Part shown: piece after piece, positions 23,705 to 32,262 of the stretch | Layout of the letters: each line of letters begins with the position of its first letter | Position numbering within the stretch: position 1 is the first letter of the stretch | Source: Akkermansiaceae bacterium | GTDB lineage: Bacteria > Verrucomicrobiota > Verrucomicrobiia > Verrucomicrobiales > Akkermansiaceae | DNA: 50,122 bases | Assembly: GCA_025354565.1 (NCBI GenBank) | Contig: JANXMQ010000066.1 | Span: 1 to 50,122 of the forward strand | Reading direction: 5' to 3' | Notes under the pieces: model-generated | What the model saw: the letters and a program-made list of their open reading frames with translations, nothing else | Database searches by the model: none | Told to the model about the DNA's origin: nothing | Made by a program: the position numbers and the translations under genes

Positions 23705-24454
23705 TCAGCTCGTACGGAAGGTTACCAGAAGCACCATGTCTTGAAAGTCATAACCGACATTGGATGGGTCAGTATGGGTCAATTCCATGAAAACGATGAC
23801 ATCCATCGGTCCGAGTTGCACATGTCCCGTAGTATCAAGGTAAGGCTTCAGGAAGCTCGCGAGAGACGGCGCGCCATAAGCAGGAAGATACGGCGGTGGA
23901 ACATCACCATGAACCAAAGTCCGGATGTTGGTCGTGCCGTCACTCGAGTAAAATGCAGGCCCCCAAGCTCCGTTATAATAATATCGTCCGCCAAAACGAA
24001 GTGGCATGTTCGCAGCAACTTGGGAATTCGTAAGAATGCTCGAGGTTGAGACGATCGACGACGGATTCACATCGAGGTTAGTGCCATAGAAAATCCGCTT
24101 GTAGTTGGAGGTCGATGTGCTGTTATAACTCATCGAGGCTTCAGTCGGCACAAATGAGTATCCGCTGCCATTTTGCACGGTAACCCCCTGCCCCAGTATC
24201 CGAATGTCCATATATAGCGCTTGCTTTGGAGTGATGGTGGCAGGCGCAGTAATGGTGACGTAGTCCTTGACGATCGATGGGTAACTGATACTCCAAGTCA
24301 GGGTCGGCTTGGTCCCCGTCTGCACGACGGTCGGATAAGCCGTTAGCGAACCGATCGGGATCGCAGGGATCGTCTGGGAGTTTACGCGAGTTGACACGAG
24401 GGTGCAGATGGAGATGAGGACTACCGGTAAGGTAGCCAATTGGCTGGTTTTCAT
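23705..24454 (-). CDS. Secreted protein leading the pseudopilin-associated operon
   Basis: 249 residues from MKTSQLATLPVVLISICTLV at 24454; an ATG 11 codons upstream is in spacer. After the signal peptide the protein reads TIPAIPIGSLTAYPTVVQTG, and TKPTLTWSISYPSIV forms a typical extracellular beta sandwich start. The C-terminus is MDVIVFMELTHTD and a hydrophobic strand. I have an impression that such IPIGxLxAYPTxVQTGTxP proteins recur in verrucomicrobia, always secreted. It is first in a three-gene operon, directly downstream of a strongly structured leader. Confidence 0.75.
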   Translation of the reverse strand: MKTSQLATLPVVLISICTLVSTRVNSQTIPAIPIGSLTAYPTVVQTGTKPTLTWSISYPSIVKDYVTITAPATITPKQALYMDIRILGQGVTVQNGSGYSFVPTEASMSYNSTSTSNYKRIFYGTNLDVNPSSIVSTSSILTNSQVAANMPLRFGGRYYYNGAWGPAFYSSDGTTNIRTLVHGDVPPPYLPAYGAPSLASFLKPYLDTTGHVQLGPMDVIVFMELTHTDPSNVGYDFQDMVLLVTFRTS

Positions 24455-24471
24455 GGCTGGTTGTAAGGGTT

Positions 24472-24649
24472 GGGTGTTTAGAAACACCCTCCATCGGGAA
24501 CCTCAAAGGTGGGACGACCTTGGAGCGATGTGCGGCCCGGTTCGGGCAAGGGCACGGGGTCAACGAGGGAAACTCGATGGACCGTGCCGATTCGGGACAG
24601 AATCCCGATCCGGGCCGCCTGAGGAGCTATCGGGACAATAGCGCCTCAG
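24472..24649 (-). promoter_or_regulatory. Multi-hairpin structured leader or ncRNA candidate
   Basis: Plus-strand coordinates of pairing arms: GGGTGTTT 24472-24479 with AAACACCC 24482-24489; CATCG 24492-24496 with CGATG 24526-24530, enclosing CTC/GAG and AAGGT 24506-24510 with ACCTT 24517-24521; GCGGCCCGG 24532-24540 with CCGGGCCGC 24610-24618 closing a multibranch that holds GGCACGG/CCGTGCC, CGAG/CTCG and GATTC/GAATC; and CTGAGG 24619-24624 with CCTCAG 24644-24649 around GCTAT/ATAGC. Three loops share GGGAC(A/G). The strand of transcription is not known; it precedes the 24454 gene on the minus strand. Confidence 0.5.
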
Positions 24650-24733
24650 AAAGGGTGTGGTTGATGCAAATAACGGGTGTGGGTCGGTTGGATCGGGTTA
24701 GGGGTTGAACAGCAGTTGTCTAGGGGTGAATTT

Positions 24734-25528
24734 TCAGTGTTGTGGCAGTCCGGAGTCGCTGGACCAGTTTTTCCAAGGTCCACGCGGCACTTCGCGATCT
24801 TCCGCGAATCGCCATTCGACGGTTTCGCCACTGCGGAGATTGAGGAAATCGCGGACAGCGGGACTCAGATCAATGCCAGCGCCTTGGTTGCGATTGGGCC
24901 GCGGGGATTCATTGCCAAAAACATATTGCCAATGGTCCACCTCGAAGGGGCCGACGTCCTCCCACTGCGCGTAACAGACCTTGCCTTGGTGATGCACCGC
25001 GACCCAGCGGCCCTTGCAAACGGAAATCCCGTCGCCGCGATAGTTTTGCCAGAACCAGGGAATCACCTTGGATGCTTCCGGACGGTGGCCGCCACCTTTC
25101 GCGACATCGTTGTAGGGCAGGGCGATGTAAAACGGATTGAGCGCGGGGACAAAACCTGCGGGGCAATAGTCGGTCCGCCGGTCCGGAGCATCGCAACCGC
25201 CAAAATTCGCCTGCCAATTCCGGTCCCAGGCACTCGCGGTATTCGGCGTCGGGTTATTCTCGGTTGCCTGTTCGCCGACCCAAAACACGGTCGCAGTCAC
25301 GTTGCGCTTCCAGTCGGCCGCAGCGCGGAAACTGTCGCGCGGTTGCTCGATCACGACGCGTGCCACTGCCGGCACCCCGAACGGATCACGGAGCGACGGC
25401 AACACCTCGCGGCGACTCTCTAGAAAACTCTCATGCACGCTCGCCACGCGCTCCGACAAACGGCTTCCAGCGGCAGCCCCGATCAGGGCCGCGCTGGCAA
25501 TTCCGACTGTGAACCACTGGTTTCTCAT
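24734..25528 (-). CDS. Secreted double-psi beta-barrel-like protein
   Basis: 264 residues. A short N-terminal hydrophobic segment (WFTVGIASAALIGAAAG) acts as a signal or anchor. The C-terminal part carries VCYAQWEDVGPFEVDHWQYV and GAGIDLSPAVRDFLNL, an arrangement reminiscent of RlpA/expansin-like double-psi barrels, where WxDVGPF and GxDLSPA line the substrate groove. Such proteins bind or cut cell-wall glycans. Several Cys (GGCDAPDRRTDYC, VCKGRW, KVCYAQW) could form disulfides. The assignment is by resemblance. The promoter should lie in the AT-rich gap 25529-25700. Confidence 0.6.
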   Translation of the reverse strand: MRNQWFTVGIASAALIGAAAGSRLSERVASVHESFLESRREVLPSLRDPFGVPAVARVVIEQPRDSFRAAADWKRNVTATVFWVGEQATENNPTPNTASAWDRNWQANFGGCDAPDRRTDYCPAGFVPALNPFYIALPYNDVAKGGGHRPEASKVIPWFWQNYRGDGISVCKGRWVAVHHQGKVCYAQWEDVGPFEVDHWQYVFGNESPRPNRNQGAGIDLSPAVRDFLNLRSGETVEWRFAEDREVPRGPWKNWSSDSGLPQH

Positions 25529-25850
25529 GTCTTCTGAAAGTTGGGTTGAAGCTCTAGATGGCTTAAACTTGCCGACATAGTAAAACTTTAAGGAAACTTA
25601 ACAAGAAAAATTTTAAACATTTTTGAACGGATTCAAAATTTTAATGTCGTGGTCAATTTTCCCTATAAATAAAAGGATTTATGCCGATTGCTCCAGCGGT
25701 TTTTTCCCGCTTCGATCCCGAACTCAGGATAAAATTGATCCATATCCGGTCTTTTCGCGCCCTTCTTCTACCCGATACAGGACGGAAACTCAACTAATTT
25801 TTACAAATATTGAACGAATCCGAAATTAATTTTTGAGCCACTTTACCCCC
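25529..25850. other. AT-rich gap between mutL and the beta-barrel gene
   Basis: 322 bp, much more AT-rich than its surroundings. I see no gene. Two similar segments, TTTTTGAACGGATTC near 25620 and ATATTGAACGAATCC near 25809, may be operators or chance. TTGAA/TTCAA in the first can pair. The left part probably carries the promoter of the 24734-25528 gene. Confidence 0.5.
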
Positions 25851-27599
25851 CTACCCTTTACCGATCCCAAAACGCCGGTCCAGCTCCCTCATGCCGAATT
25901 CCGTGAGCGTCGGTCGCCCGTCAGCCGCACAATACGGCAATTCACAGGCGAATAAATCCTTCAGCAACGGACCGGTTTCGGCCAGCCGGGGAATGACCGC
26001 CGCCGCCGCCCGGCGTGCCAGCACCCGCGCCAGCCGATCAAGGGCAAACCTTGCCCCCGGCGCGGCGTCATGGAGCAGATCGTCCATCAAGGCTCCCAAA
26101 AAAGACCGCGGATCATCCACCGGCAGGCAGGCAGGCAAGCACCTGATTTGCAGCGTGTTGCCGCCAAATGCCTCGACCTCGATACCAGCCTCTGCCAGCG
26201 CCATCCGCTCACGCAACACCAGGTCCAAATCGCGCGGGTCCAGCTCCAGCAGGACCGGCACCAACAGTCCCTGCGTTTCCACCACGCCCTCGCCGTGGTT
26301 CAGAAGTTTCTCATAATAAATGCGTTCCCGCGCCGCTTTCGGATCGAATAGCACCAAACCGTCCGCACTCTCCATCAGCACAAAGCGATGGTGCAGCATT
26401 CCGAGAACTCGAAACTCAGGAACTCCCCCACCCGCCGCCAGTGGAGCCGGTTCAATCGGGGAAATCGATGGTTCGGGACTTTTTCCTGCCCAGTCCGACA
26501 GGCTCGGATGGGGTGCCGGAAAATTCGCGAGCATGGCTGTGACCACCTCCGCATCGGTGGCCGGACCAGTAGCAACAGGCGCGTCCACTCGTGTCGGCAG
26601 TGCAGTTACGGCTGGCCGCATACCGACCGCCACTGCCTCAAGAATCGCGTCCCGCACATCGACCGGCCGATGAAACCTCACCTCGCGCTTCGCCGGATGC
26701 ACATTCACATCCACCAGCGTCGGCTCCAGTTCGATCCACAACCACGCCGCCGGATACATTCCGTCCGCTACTGCCCCACGAAATCCCTCTGCCAAGGCTC
26801 GGGAAATCACCGTGTCCTCCACCGGTCGGCCGTTGAGAAAGACGAACTGATGCCGACGCCCCTTCCGCGCATGACTGGCGGGCAGCACGAAACCCTCCAC
26901 GGAAATCCCGTTGCCATGCGTCAGCGGCAGCCCGATCAACTCCCGCGAAAGCTCCGTTCCTAGCAACTGCCGCACCCGATCCACCGCTTTCGCCGCCGGT
27001 GGCAGATCGAAAATCTCTCGCTCATCCCGCCGCAGCCGGAACCGCACCTGCGGCGCAGCCAGCGCGTGCAGCCGCAACTGATGCTCGACGTGCGCCGCCT
27101 CAGTCGTCTCCGCCCGCAAAAATTTCCGCCGCGCCGGCATGTTGTAAAACAGCGACTTCGCCTCGATCACCGTGCCCGGCGCACACCCCGCATCCCGCAC
27201 GTCGCGGATTTTTCCCCCGTCCACCAGGATCTCCGTCCCGGAAATCGCATCCCGTTCCCGCGTCACCAAGCGGAACCGTGAAACGCTGGCAATGCTCGGC
27301 ACCGCTTCCCCGCGAAAGCCGAGGGTCAAAATCGCCGCCAAATCCCCTGCCGTCCGCAATTTGCTGGTGGCATGACGTTCCAGCGAAAGCAACGCATCCT
27401 CGCGCGACATGCCGCAACCGTCATCGCTCACCCGGATCAGTCCCGAGCCACCGCGATCCATGTCCACCCGGATTTCACGCGCCCCGGCATCGATGCTGTT
27501 TTCCACAAGTTCCTTCACCACCGAGGCCGGGCGCTCCACTACTTCACCCGCCGCCACTTGGCTGGCGAGAATGTCGGGGAGCACTCGGATTTTTGGCAT
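25851..27599 (-). CDS. mutL: DNA mismatch repair protein MutL, lacking endonuclease motifs
   Basis: 582 residues. MutL couples mismatch recognition by MutS to strand removal. The GHKL ATPase domain is complete: LVENSIDAGA (32-41), DDGCGM (59-64), TLGFRGEA (92-99) and the NVHPAKREVRFH segment (299-310). The C-terminal dimerisation domain is present, but the metal-binding endonuclease motif DQHAxxExxxxE reads DPKAARERIYYE (419-430) and the CPHGRP box reads CAADGRPT (557-564), so nicking activity is doubtful. It is the second gene of a probable operon with the 27664-28803 gene (64-bp gap). Confidence 0.93.
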   Translation of the reverse strand: MPKIRVLPDILASQVAAGEVVERPASVVKELVENSIDAGAREIRVDMDRGGSGLIRVSDDGCGMSREDALLSLERHATSKLRTAGDLAAILTLGFRGEAVPSIASVSRFRLVTRERDAISGTEILVDGGKIRDVRDAGCAPGTVIEAKSLFYNMPARRKFLRAETTEAAHVEHQLRLHALAAPQVRFRLRRDEREIFDLPPAAKAVDRVRQLLGTELSRELIGLPLTHGNGISVEGFVLPASHARKGRRHQFVFLNGRPVEDTVISRALAEGFRGAVADGMYPAAWLWIELEPTLVDVNVHPAKREVRFHRPVDVRDAILEAVAVGMRPAVTALPTRVDAPVATGPATDAEVVTAMLANFPAPHPSLSDWAGKSPEPSISPIEPAPLAAGGGVPEFRVLGMLHHRFVLMESADGLVLFDPKAARERIYYEKLLNHGEGVVETQGLLVPVLLELDPRDLDLVLRERMALAEAGIEVEAFGGNTLQIRCLPACLPVDDPRSFLGALMDDLLHDAAPGARFALDRLARVLARRAAAAVIPRLAETGPLLKDLFACELPYCAADGRPTLTEFGMRELDRRFGIGKG

Positions 27600-27663
27600 C
27601 GGCTTGGCCAGACTAGCGACTTCGACCCGCTCCGCAACCCGCTTTCCGGGTTATGCCGGACAG

Positions 27664-28803
27664 TTACCGAGGGGGTATTCGCAACTCATCTTCCAATTTC
27701 GCCCGGATGACGGCCCGGTCGATTTCCTGCAAGGCCAACGCCTCGAAAATCCCCCGAGTTATATAAAAGATCGCGTGCCCGAATTCCTCCGCAGTTGCCT
27801 CATTTTTGCGGGCCGCCATGTCGTCGCCAAACCGCTTCCACCGGGCAGGATCAATCGACGTCAGCAGTTTTCCTGCGTGGGAGAGAATCGCTTCCTGCAG
27901 TTCCTCGCACAATGCCAATTTCGATTGGGCGAAATAACGGCGTTGGATCTGTAGCAGCCTCGAAACGGAAATTCGCACCGCCGGAGATTTTTCCAAAGTT
28001 GCGATCATTTCCAAATAAAGACCGCGCTCCGCCCGCAATGCCGCAGCGAACTCGTCCGCAGGTGGCCGTTTCCTGAAATCCAAGGCGGCGATCCATTTCT
28101 CCATTTCGGTGTTCGGCCACTTCCTCGATGCGGGGATGCTGCCAAGCGCCGTATAAGCACTCGATTCAAACCCGGCTCCCACGACCAACCCTATCAAAGA
28201 ATTCGTTCCACGCAATTTCTCCCCCGCCTTCAGTTGCATCACTGTGAAACGGGAAAACGCAGCAGAGTCGTCCCGCGCAATCGCGGCGTGGGCCAGCGCA
28301 TCCAGAAGCTTTGAAACGACCGCCAGTTTGTTCACCCACAAGAAATTAGCCACGCTATTGCTTGGTTTCGTGACCAAAACACGATAACCCGGCCTCCCCA
28401 ATGCCTCTTCGAACGCGGCGAGATCCGTTTGAAATTCCTCCCCGTGAATCCGCACCCGTTCCGCCAGATCCTCCGGCATGGTCGGCAAAACGCCGTCCTC
28501 TCCGGCCGAACTCTGCCACGCCTCGTAACCTTCGACGCTTTCGGGATTCATTTTCGCCAGTTGCGCCAAGCTCGCCCGGTCGCCCGTGGCGATCGCGTGA
28601 ATCCACGGGTGGGCCGCAAACTCCTGCAAGTCCGGCAATGCGGGTGGCAGATTCGCCTCGACGCCGAACGCTTCGCCTTTTGATTCCCATTTCTCGACAA
28701 ATTCGCTCCACCGTCCTTCTAGGCTGCGGGCGCGAACTTCCAGTGCGACCCATACCAGTGTCATCAGCCCCACCAACAGAACCAACCACGCCCAAGACTT
28801 CAT
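27664..28803 (-). CDS. Membrane-anchored helical protein, function unknown
   Basis: 379 residues. An N-terminal hydrophobic helix (AWLVLLVGLMTLVWVALEVRA) anchors or exports the protein; the rest is helical and charged, without a named motif (EEFQTDLAAFEEALGRPGYR, LAVVSKLLDALAHAAIARDD). Similar architecture occurs in many uncharacterised verrucomicrobial proteins that begin with the same hydrophobic-Arg pattern. It lies 64 bp upstream of mutL on the same strand and is divergent from ftsY, whose start is 96 bp away. Confidence 0.72.
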   Translation of the reverse strand: MKSWAWLVLLVGLMTLVWVALEVRARSLEGRWSEFVEKWESKGEAFGVEANLPPALPDLQEFAAHPWIHAIATGDRASLAQLAKMNPESVEGYEAWQSSAGEDGVLPTMPEDLAERVRIHGEEFQTDLAAFEEALGRPGYRVLVTKPSNSVANFLWVNKLAVVSKLLDALAHAAIARDDSAAFSRFTVMQLKAGEKLRGTNSLIGLVVGAGFESSAYTALGSIPASRKWPNTEMEKWIAALDFRKRPPADEFAAALRAERGLYLEMIATLEKSPAVRISVSRLLQIQRRYFAQSKLALCEELQEAILSHAGKLLTSIDPARWKRFGDDMAARKNEATAEEFGHAIFYITRGIFEALALQEIDRAVIRAKLEDELRIPPR

Positions 28804-28899
28804 GCCTCAAGACTTAAGAATCAGGAATCCACAGTCCAGAGTTTTCGCCTCTTGTTTCTTGTCTCTGGTCTCTGGCCTCTCCAATCTCCCGCCGCACCC

Positions 28900-29751
28900 A
28901 TGGCCGGCTTTTTCAAATCCCTTCTCAATAAGATCACCAACCGCGCGGAAATCGACTGGGATGACCTCGAGGCCGACCTCATCAGCTCGGATCTCGGCAT
29001 CCGTCTCACCACGTCGATCATCGATGAACTCCGCGCCCTCGGCCGCGAAATTTCCGGCGAGGATGTCATCGCCGTCACCCGCCGCCAGCTCGCCAACCGC
29101 CTACCCGCCGATTTCCTCCCGCCTGCCCCGCGCACCGATGGCAAGCCCTTCGTCATTCTCATCGTCGGCGTCAATGGCACCGGTAAAACCACCTCCTCCG
29201 CCAAGCTCGGCCTCTGGCTCAAGCAGCGCAAGCACAGTGTCATGCTCGCCGCCGCGGATACCTTCCGTGCTGCAGCGGTCGCGCAACTCCAACGCTGGGG
29301 CGAGCGCCTGGAGCTCACCGTCGTCACCGGAAATCCCAATGCCGATCCCTCCTCCGTCTGCTTCCACGCCCATCAGAAAGCCCTCGCCGCCCACACGGAT
29401 TTCCTCATCTGCGACACCGCCGGCCGCATCCACACCCGCCACAATCTGATGGAAGAACTCGGAAAAATCCGCCGCACCCTCGCCAAGCAGGATCCCTCCG
29501 CGCCCCACCTCACGCTCTTAGTCGTCGATGCCACCACCGGCGCAAACGCCCTCCAGCAAGCCAAGGAATTCCACAAAGCCAGCCCGCTCGACGGCCTCAT
29601 CGTCACCAAACTCGACGGCTCAGGAAAAGGTGGCATCGCCGTCACCATCCAAGACCAGCTCGGCATTCCCCCCCGCTTCCTCGGCACCGGCGAAGAGCCC
29701 GAAGCCTTCGCGATTTTCCAAAAGGACTCCTTCGTCCAGGAAATCCTCTAA
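28900..29751 (+). CDS. ftsY: Signal recognition particle receptor FtsY
   Basis: 283 residues from MAGFFKSLLNKITNRAEIDW at 28900. The NG domain is intact: G1 LIVGVNGTGKTTSSAKL, the AADTFRAAAVAQL box, G3 CDTAGRIHTRHNLMEEL, G4 TKLDGSGKGG and GTGEEPEAF near the end. FtsY docks the SRP-ribosome complex at the membrane. The acidic A domain of E. coli FtsY is missing, as in many bacteria with short FtsY. No clear ribosome-binding site is visible; the preceding 50 bases are a low-complexity TCTCTGG-rich stretch. An in-frame ATG at 28852 is less likely. Confidence 0.95.
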   Translation: MAGFFKSLLNKITNRAEIDWDDLEADLISSDLGIRLTTSIIDELRALGREISGEDVIAVTRRQLANRLPADFLPPAPRTDGKPFVILIVGVNGTGKTTSSAKLGLWLKQRKHSVMLAAADTFRAAAVAQLQRWGERLELTVVTGNPNADPSSVCFHAHQKALAAHTDFLICDTAGRIHTRHNLMEELGKIRRTLAKQDPSAPHLTLLVVDATTGANALQQAKEFHKASPLDGLIVTKLDGSGKGGIAVTIQDQLGIPPRFLGTGEEPEAFAIFQKDSFVQEIL

Positions 29752-30067
29752 CGGACCGTATCCCGAATAAGAATGGACCTCCATTCCCCTAATTTTGACC
29801 AAATCGGCGCAAAATTTCCCTTTCCGCATGAGCGCATCGTTTACCATTTCGCTCCATTTGGAGAAACCGCCCCACGACCGCTGATTTCGCAGATCCAGCC
29901 GGTGCGATGGCTGCTTATCCGTGATCCGCAAAGCCTTGGGCAACGGATCTTACCAAGTAGTTACAATTTCTTAATGGAAAAAATGGGCGCTCATGGCAAA
30001 TCATGGGCACGCCATTTCGGATGAGGCTCTCAACCAGCATTTGGAATTCACTTTCACCACCACTTTC
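29752..30067. other. Gap upstream of the DUF3570-apbE operon
   Basis: 316 bp. It probably carries the operon promoter. CATGGC and GCCAT near 29994 and 30012 could form a weak hairpin. The 83-codon plus-strand frame at 29773 shows no domain or good start and is not called. No strong terminator for ftsY is seen. Confidence 0.5.
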
Positions 30068-31243
30068 ATGCGCAATCGCCAGCAACTCGTCATCGCCACG
30101 CTTCTCTGTCCGGGTTTCCAAGCTCAGGCGGAAAACATCCCGCAAAGCTATGACACCAGTTTCCAGCTCTATCAGGAGGATTCTGACCGGATCAAAGTGG
30201 AGTCCTATTATGCCCGCGGCCAAGTTGACATCAATGACTCGACTTCATTCCGCTTCCAGTGGCTGAGAGACGCGATCAGCGGAGCCTCGCCCACGGGCGT
30301 CCTGCCAGGTGCCGCGGGTGGCGGGCAGCCTTTCCTGTCGTCACTGCATGATGTCCGTTACGGCATCCTCGGCGCATTGTCCGAGCAGTTCGGAGACCAT
30401 CGGGTGGAACTCGAAATGTCGAGGAGCACCGAGCATGACTATGCCTCAAATGGCTTTGCGCTATCCGACACCCTTGAGCTGAACCAAAAAAACACGACCC
30501 TAGCCTATGGGTTGAACTATCTTCACGATACGGTTGACGTGCCGCGTCACCCCAGCGAGCTGAAGGAGAGCTTTGATTTATTTACCGGAGTCTCCCAGAT
30601 TCTGGACAAGGATACCATCATTTCCGCCAACCTAACAGTGGGATACGCCCATGGCTATCTGAATGATCCTTACAAGGTGGTCCAGCGGGATGAAACCGTC
30701 AGCATCCCAGATGGCTCGGGGGGCTTCATCACTTTTCCGGTGACGAACATTTACCCGGAAAATCGCCCAGACAAGCGCTTGCGCGAGGTCTTGCAATTCG
30801 AGGGGAAACACTACTTCCAGCAGGCGGACGGTGCCGCAGATGCAGTGTTGCGTTTTTCACACGACGATTACGGAATTTTGTCAGAAACCGCCGAGCTCGA
30901 ATGGCGTCAGAACTTGGGTGAGCATTTCCAAGCCATCCCATTTTTCCGCTACTATCACCAGAGCGCTGCGGACTTTTACATGACCACCCTCGACTCGCTC
31001 GCCATCGGCACCCCACCAAGCTCCCCGAATGGCAGCAGTCCTAACTATTCTGCGGACTATCGGCTGTCCTCGTTCGACACGCTGGGCGTCGGGCTCCGCC
31101 TGCGCTATCAATTCACTGACAATTTCTCAGCCACCGCTGCTTACGAACGCTACACCATGACGGGCAGCGGTTCCGACGCGGCACCGGAACAGGCCTACAC
31201 GGAGGCCAACATCTGGACCATCGGCCTGAACGCCAAATTCTAA
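30068..31243 (+). CDS. DUF3570 outer-membrane beta-barrel protein
   Basis: 391 residues from MRNRQQLVIATLLCPGFQAQA (signal peptide) at 30068. The mature protein begins ENIPQSYDTSFQLYQEDSDRI and shows alternating strands (YYARGQVDINDSTSFRFQWL, TTLAYGLNYLHDTVDV) up to the aromatic last strand TEANIWTIGLNAKF, as expected for an outer-membrane barrel. It matches the DUF3570 family, which is found next to ApbE, DUF4266 and thioredoxin-like genes. Its function is unknown; a channel or anchor for the exported redox proteins of the operon is my inference. It is the first gene; apbE follows 19 bp later. Confidence 0.85.
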   Translation: MRNRQQLVIATLLCPGFQAQAENIPQSYDTSFQLYQEDSDRIKVESYYARGQVDINDSTSFRFQWLRDAISGASPTGVLPGAAGGGQPFLSSLHDVRYGILGALSEQFGDHRVELEMSRSTEHDYASNGFALSDTLELNQKNTTLAYGLNYLHDTVDVPRHPSELKESFDLFTGVSQILDKDTIISANLTVGYAHGYLNDPYKVVQRDETVSIPDGSGGFITFPVTNIYPENRPDKRLREVLQFEGKHYFQQADGAADAVLRFSHDDYGILSETAELEWRQNLGEHFQAIPFFRYYHQSAADFYMTTLDSLAIGTPPSSPNGSSPNYSADYRLSSFDTLGVGLRLRYQFTDNFSATAAYERYTMTGSGSDAAPEQAYTEANIWTIGLNAKF

Positions 31244-31262
31244 CTTGTTTCCCTCTGACGCT

Positions 31263-32234
31263 ATGAGTTCAACGCTAACAAATCCTGTCCTGCCTGCCGA
31301 TGCACTCGGCATGAGGCTGCTTGATTTCAATGCGCTCGGCACTCAATGTTTGGTCAAATTCAAACAGCCGGATGAACGCAAGGCATTGGAATTCGCCGCC
31401 GAGGCGCTCGGTTGGATCGAGAGATTTGAAGCCAAGTTCTCACGCTTCCGGCCTGACTCGCTGGTTTCCCGCATCAATGCGGCCGCCGGACACGAGTGGG
31501 TGAAAACCGACCGCGCGATGGAGGAGCTCCTCGACATTGCCGATGGATTATTCACCCGGACCCATGGTATTCTGGACTCCACGATGTTGCCCTTGATGCA
31601 ATTATGGAACTGGAAAGTCGCCCACGCCGCGCTTCCGGAAAGCAACGAAGTGAAGGCCACGCTGGCGCTAACAGGCTGGAAAAAGGTGCAACGCCGCACG
31701 GGTGGAATTTTTCTCCCTATAGCAGGTATGGGCTTGGATTTCGGGGGCTTCGGCAAGGAATTCGCCGTGGACAGCGTGGCCAAGATCGCCCGGCAATTCG
31801 GGATCAAGGATGCACTTATTGATCTGGGACGCGACATCTACGCCATGGGTGGAAATGGTTCACATCCCTTCTGGCACATCGGTATTGAGGACGGCAACAA
31901 GCCCGGCAATTGCTGGGGCGGATTGGCTGTTAGCGATCTCGCGGTTTCCGCTTCCGGCGATTATGCCCGTCATTTCACCCACGCCGGCGTACGCTACGGC
32001 CACATCCTCGATCCCCGCACTGGCTGGCCCGTAACCAACGGCATGCGCGCCGTCACCGTGGTGGCCAACTCGTGCCTGGAAGCCGGAATCTACAGCACCT
32101 CGGTCTTCGTGCTGGGCACCCGCGAAGGACTCCATCTCGCGTCACTCGCCCGTGGCGTCGAGGTCTGCGCCCAAAGCGAACACGGCATCGACGGCACCCG
32201 CGGTTTCGGCAAATGGCTGGTAAAAAGCGCATGA
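31263..32234 (+). CDS. apbE: ApbE-family FMN transferase, variant active site
   Basis: 323 residues. ApbE uses FAD to attach FMN to Thr (or Ser) of target proteins, with Mg2+. Family signatures are present: DFGGFGKEFAVD (159-170) and HILDPRTGWPV (247-257). The C-terminal metal motif, ADxxxT in typical ApbE, reads CLEAGIYST (271-279), with Gly in place of Asp, as I recall for the DUF3570-linked clade. There is no signal peptide or lipobox, so it may act in the cytoplasm. A TTG at 31245 adds six codons, but the ATG is better. The neighbours make an exported flavoprotein the probable target. Confidence 0.9.
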   Translation: MSSTLTNPVLPADALGMRLLDFNALGTQCLVKFKQPDERKALEFAAEALGWIERFEAKFSRFRPDSLVSRINAAAGHEWVKTDRAMEELLDIADGLFTRTHGILDSTMLPLMQLWNWKVAHAALPESNEVKATLALTGWKKVQRRTGGIFLPIAGMGLDFGGFGKEFAVDSVAKIARQFGIKDALIDLGRDIYAMGGNGSHPFWHIGIEDGNKPGNCWGGLAVSDLAVSASGDYARHFTHAGVRYGHILDPRTGWPVTNGMRAVTVVANSCLEAGIYSTSVFVLGTREGLHLASLARGVEVCAQSEHGIDGTRGFGKWLVKSA

Positions 32235-32262
32235 ACGATCTCTCTCAACCAACTAAACACTT

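Noticed and set aside
24472-24649. Known riboswitch classes (TPP, cobalamin, c-di-GMP) for the structured leader
   Set aside because: None of the invariant core sequences of these classes could be found on either strand.
27066-27617. Several long plus-strand frames within mutL
   Set aside because: They are Pro/Arg/His-rich antisense shadows of a GC-rich gene.
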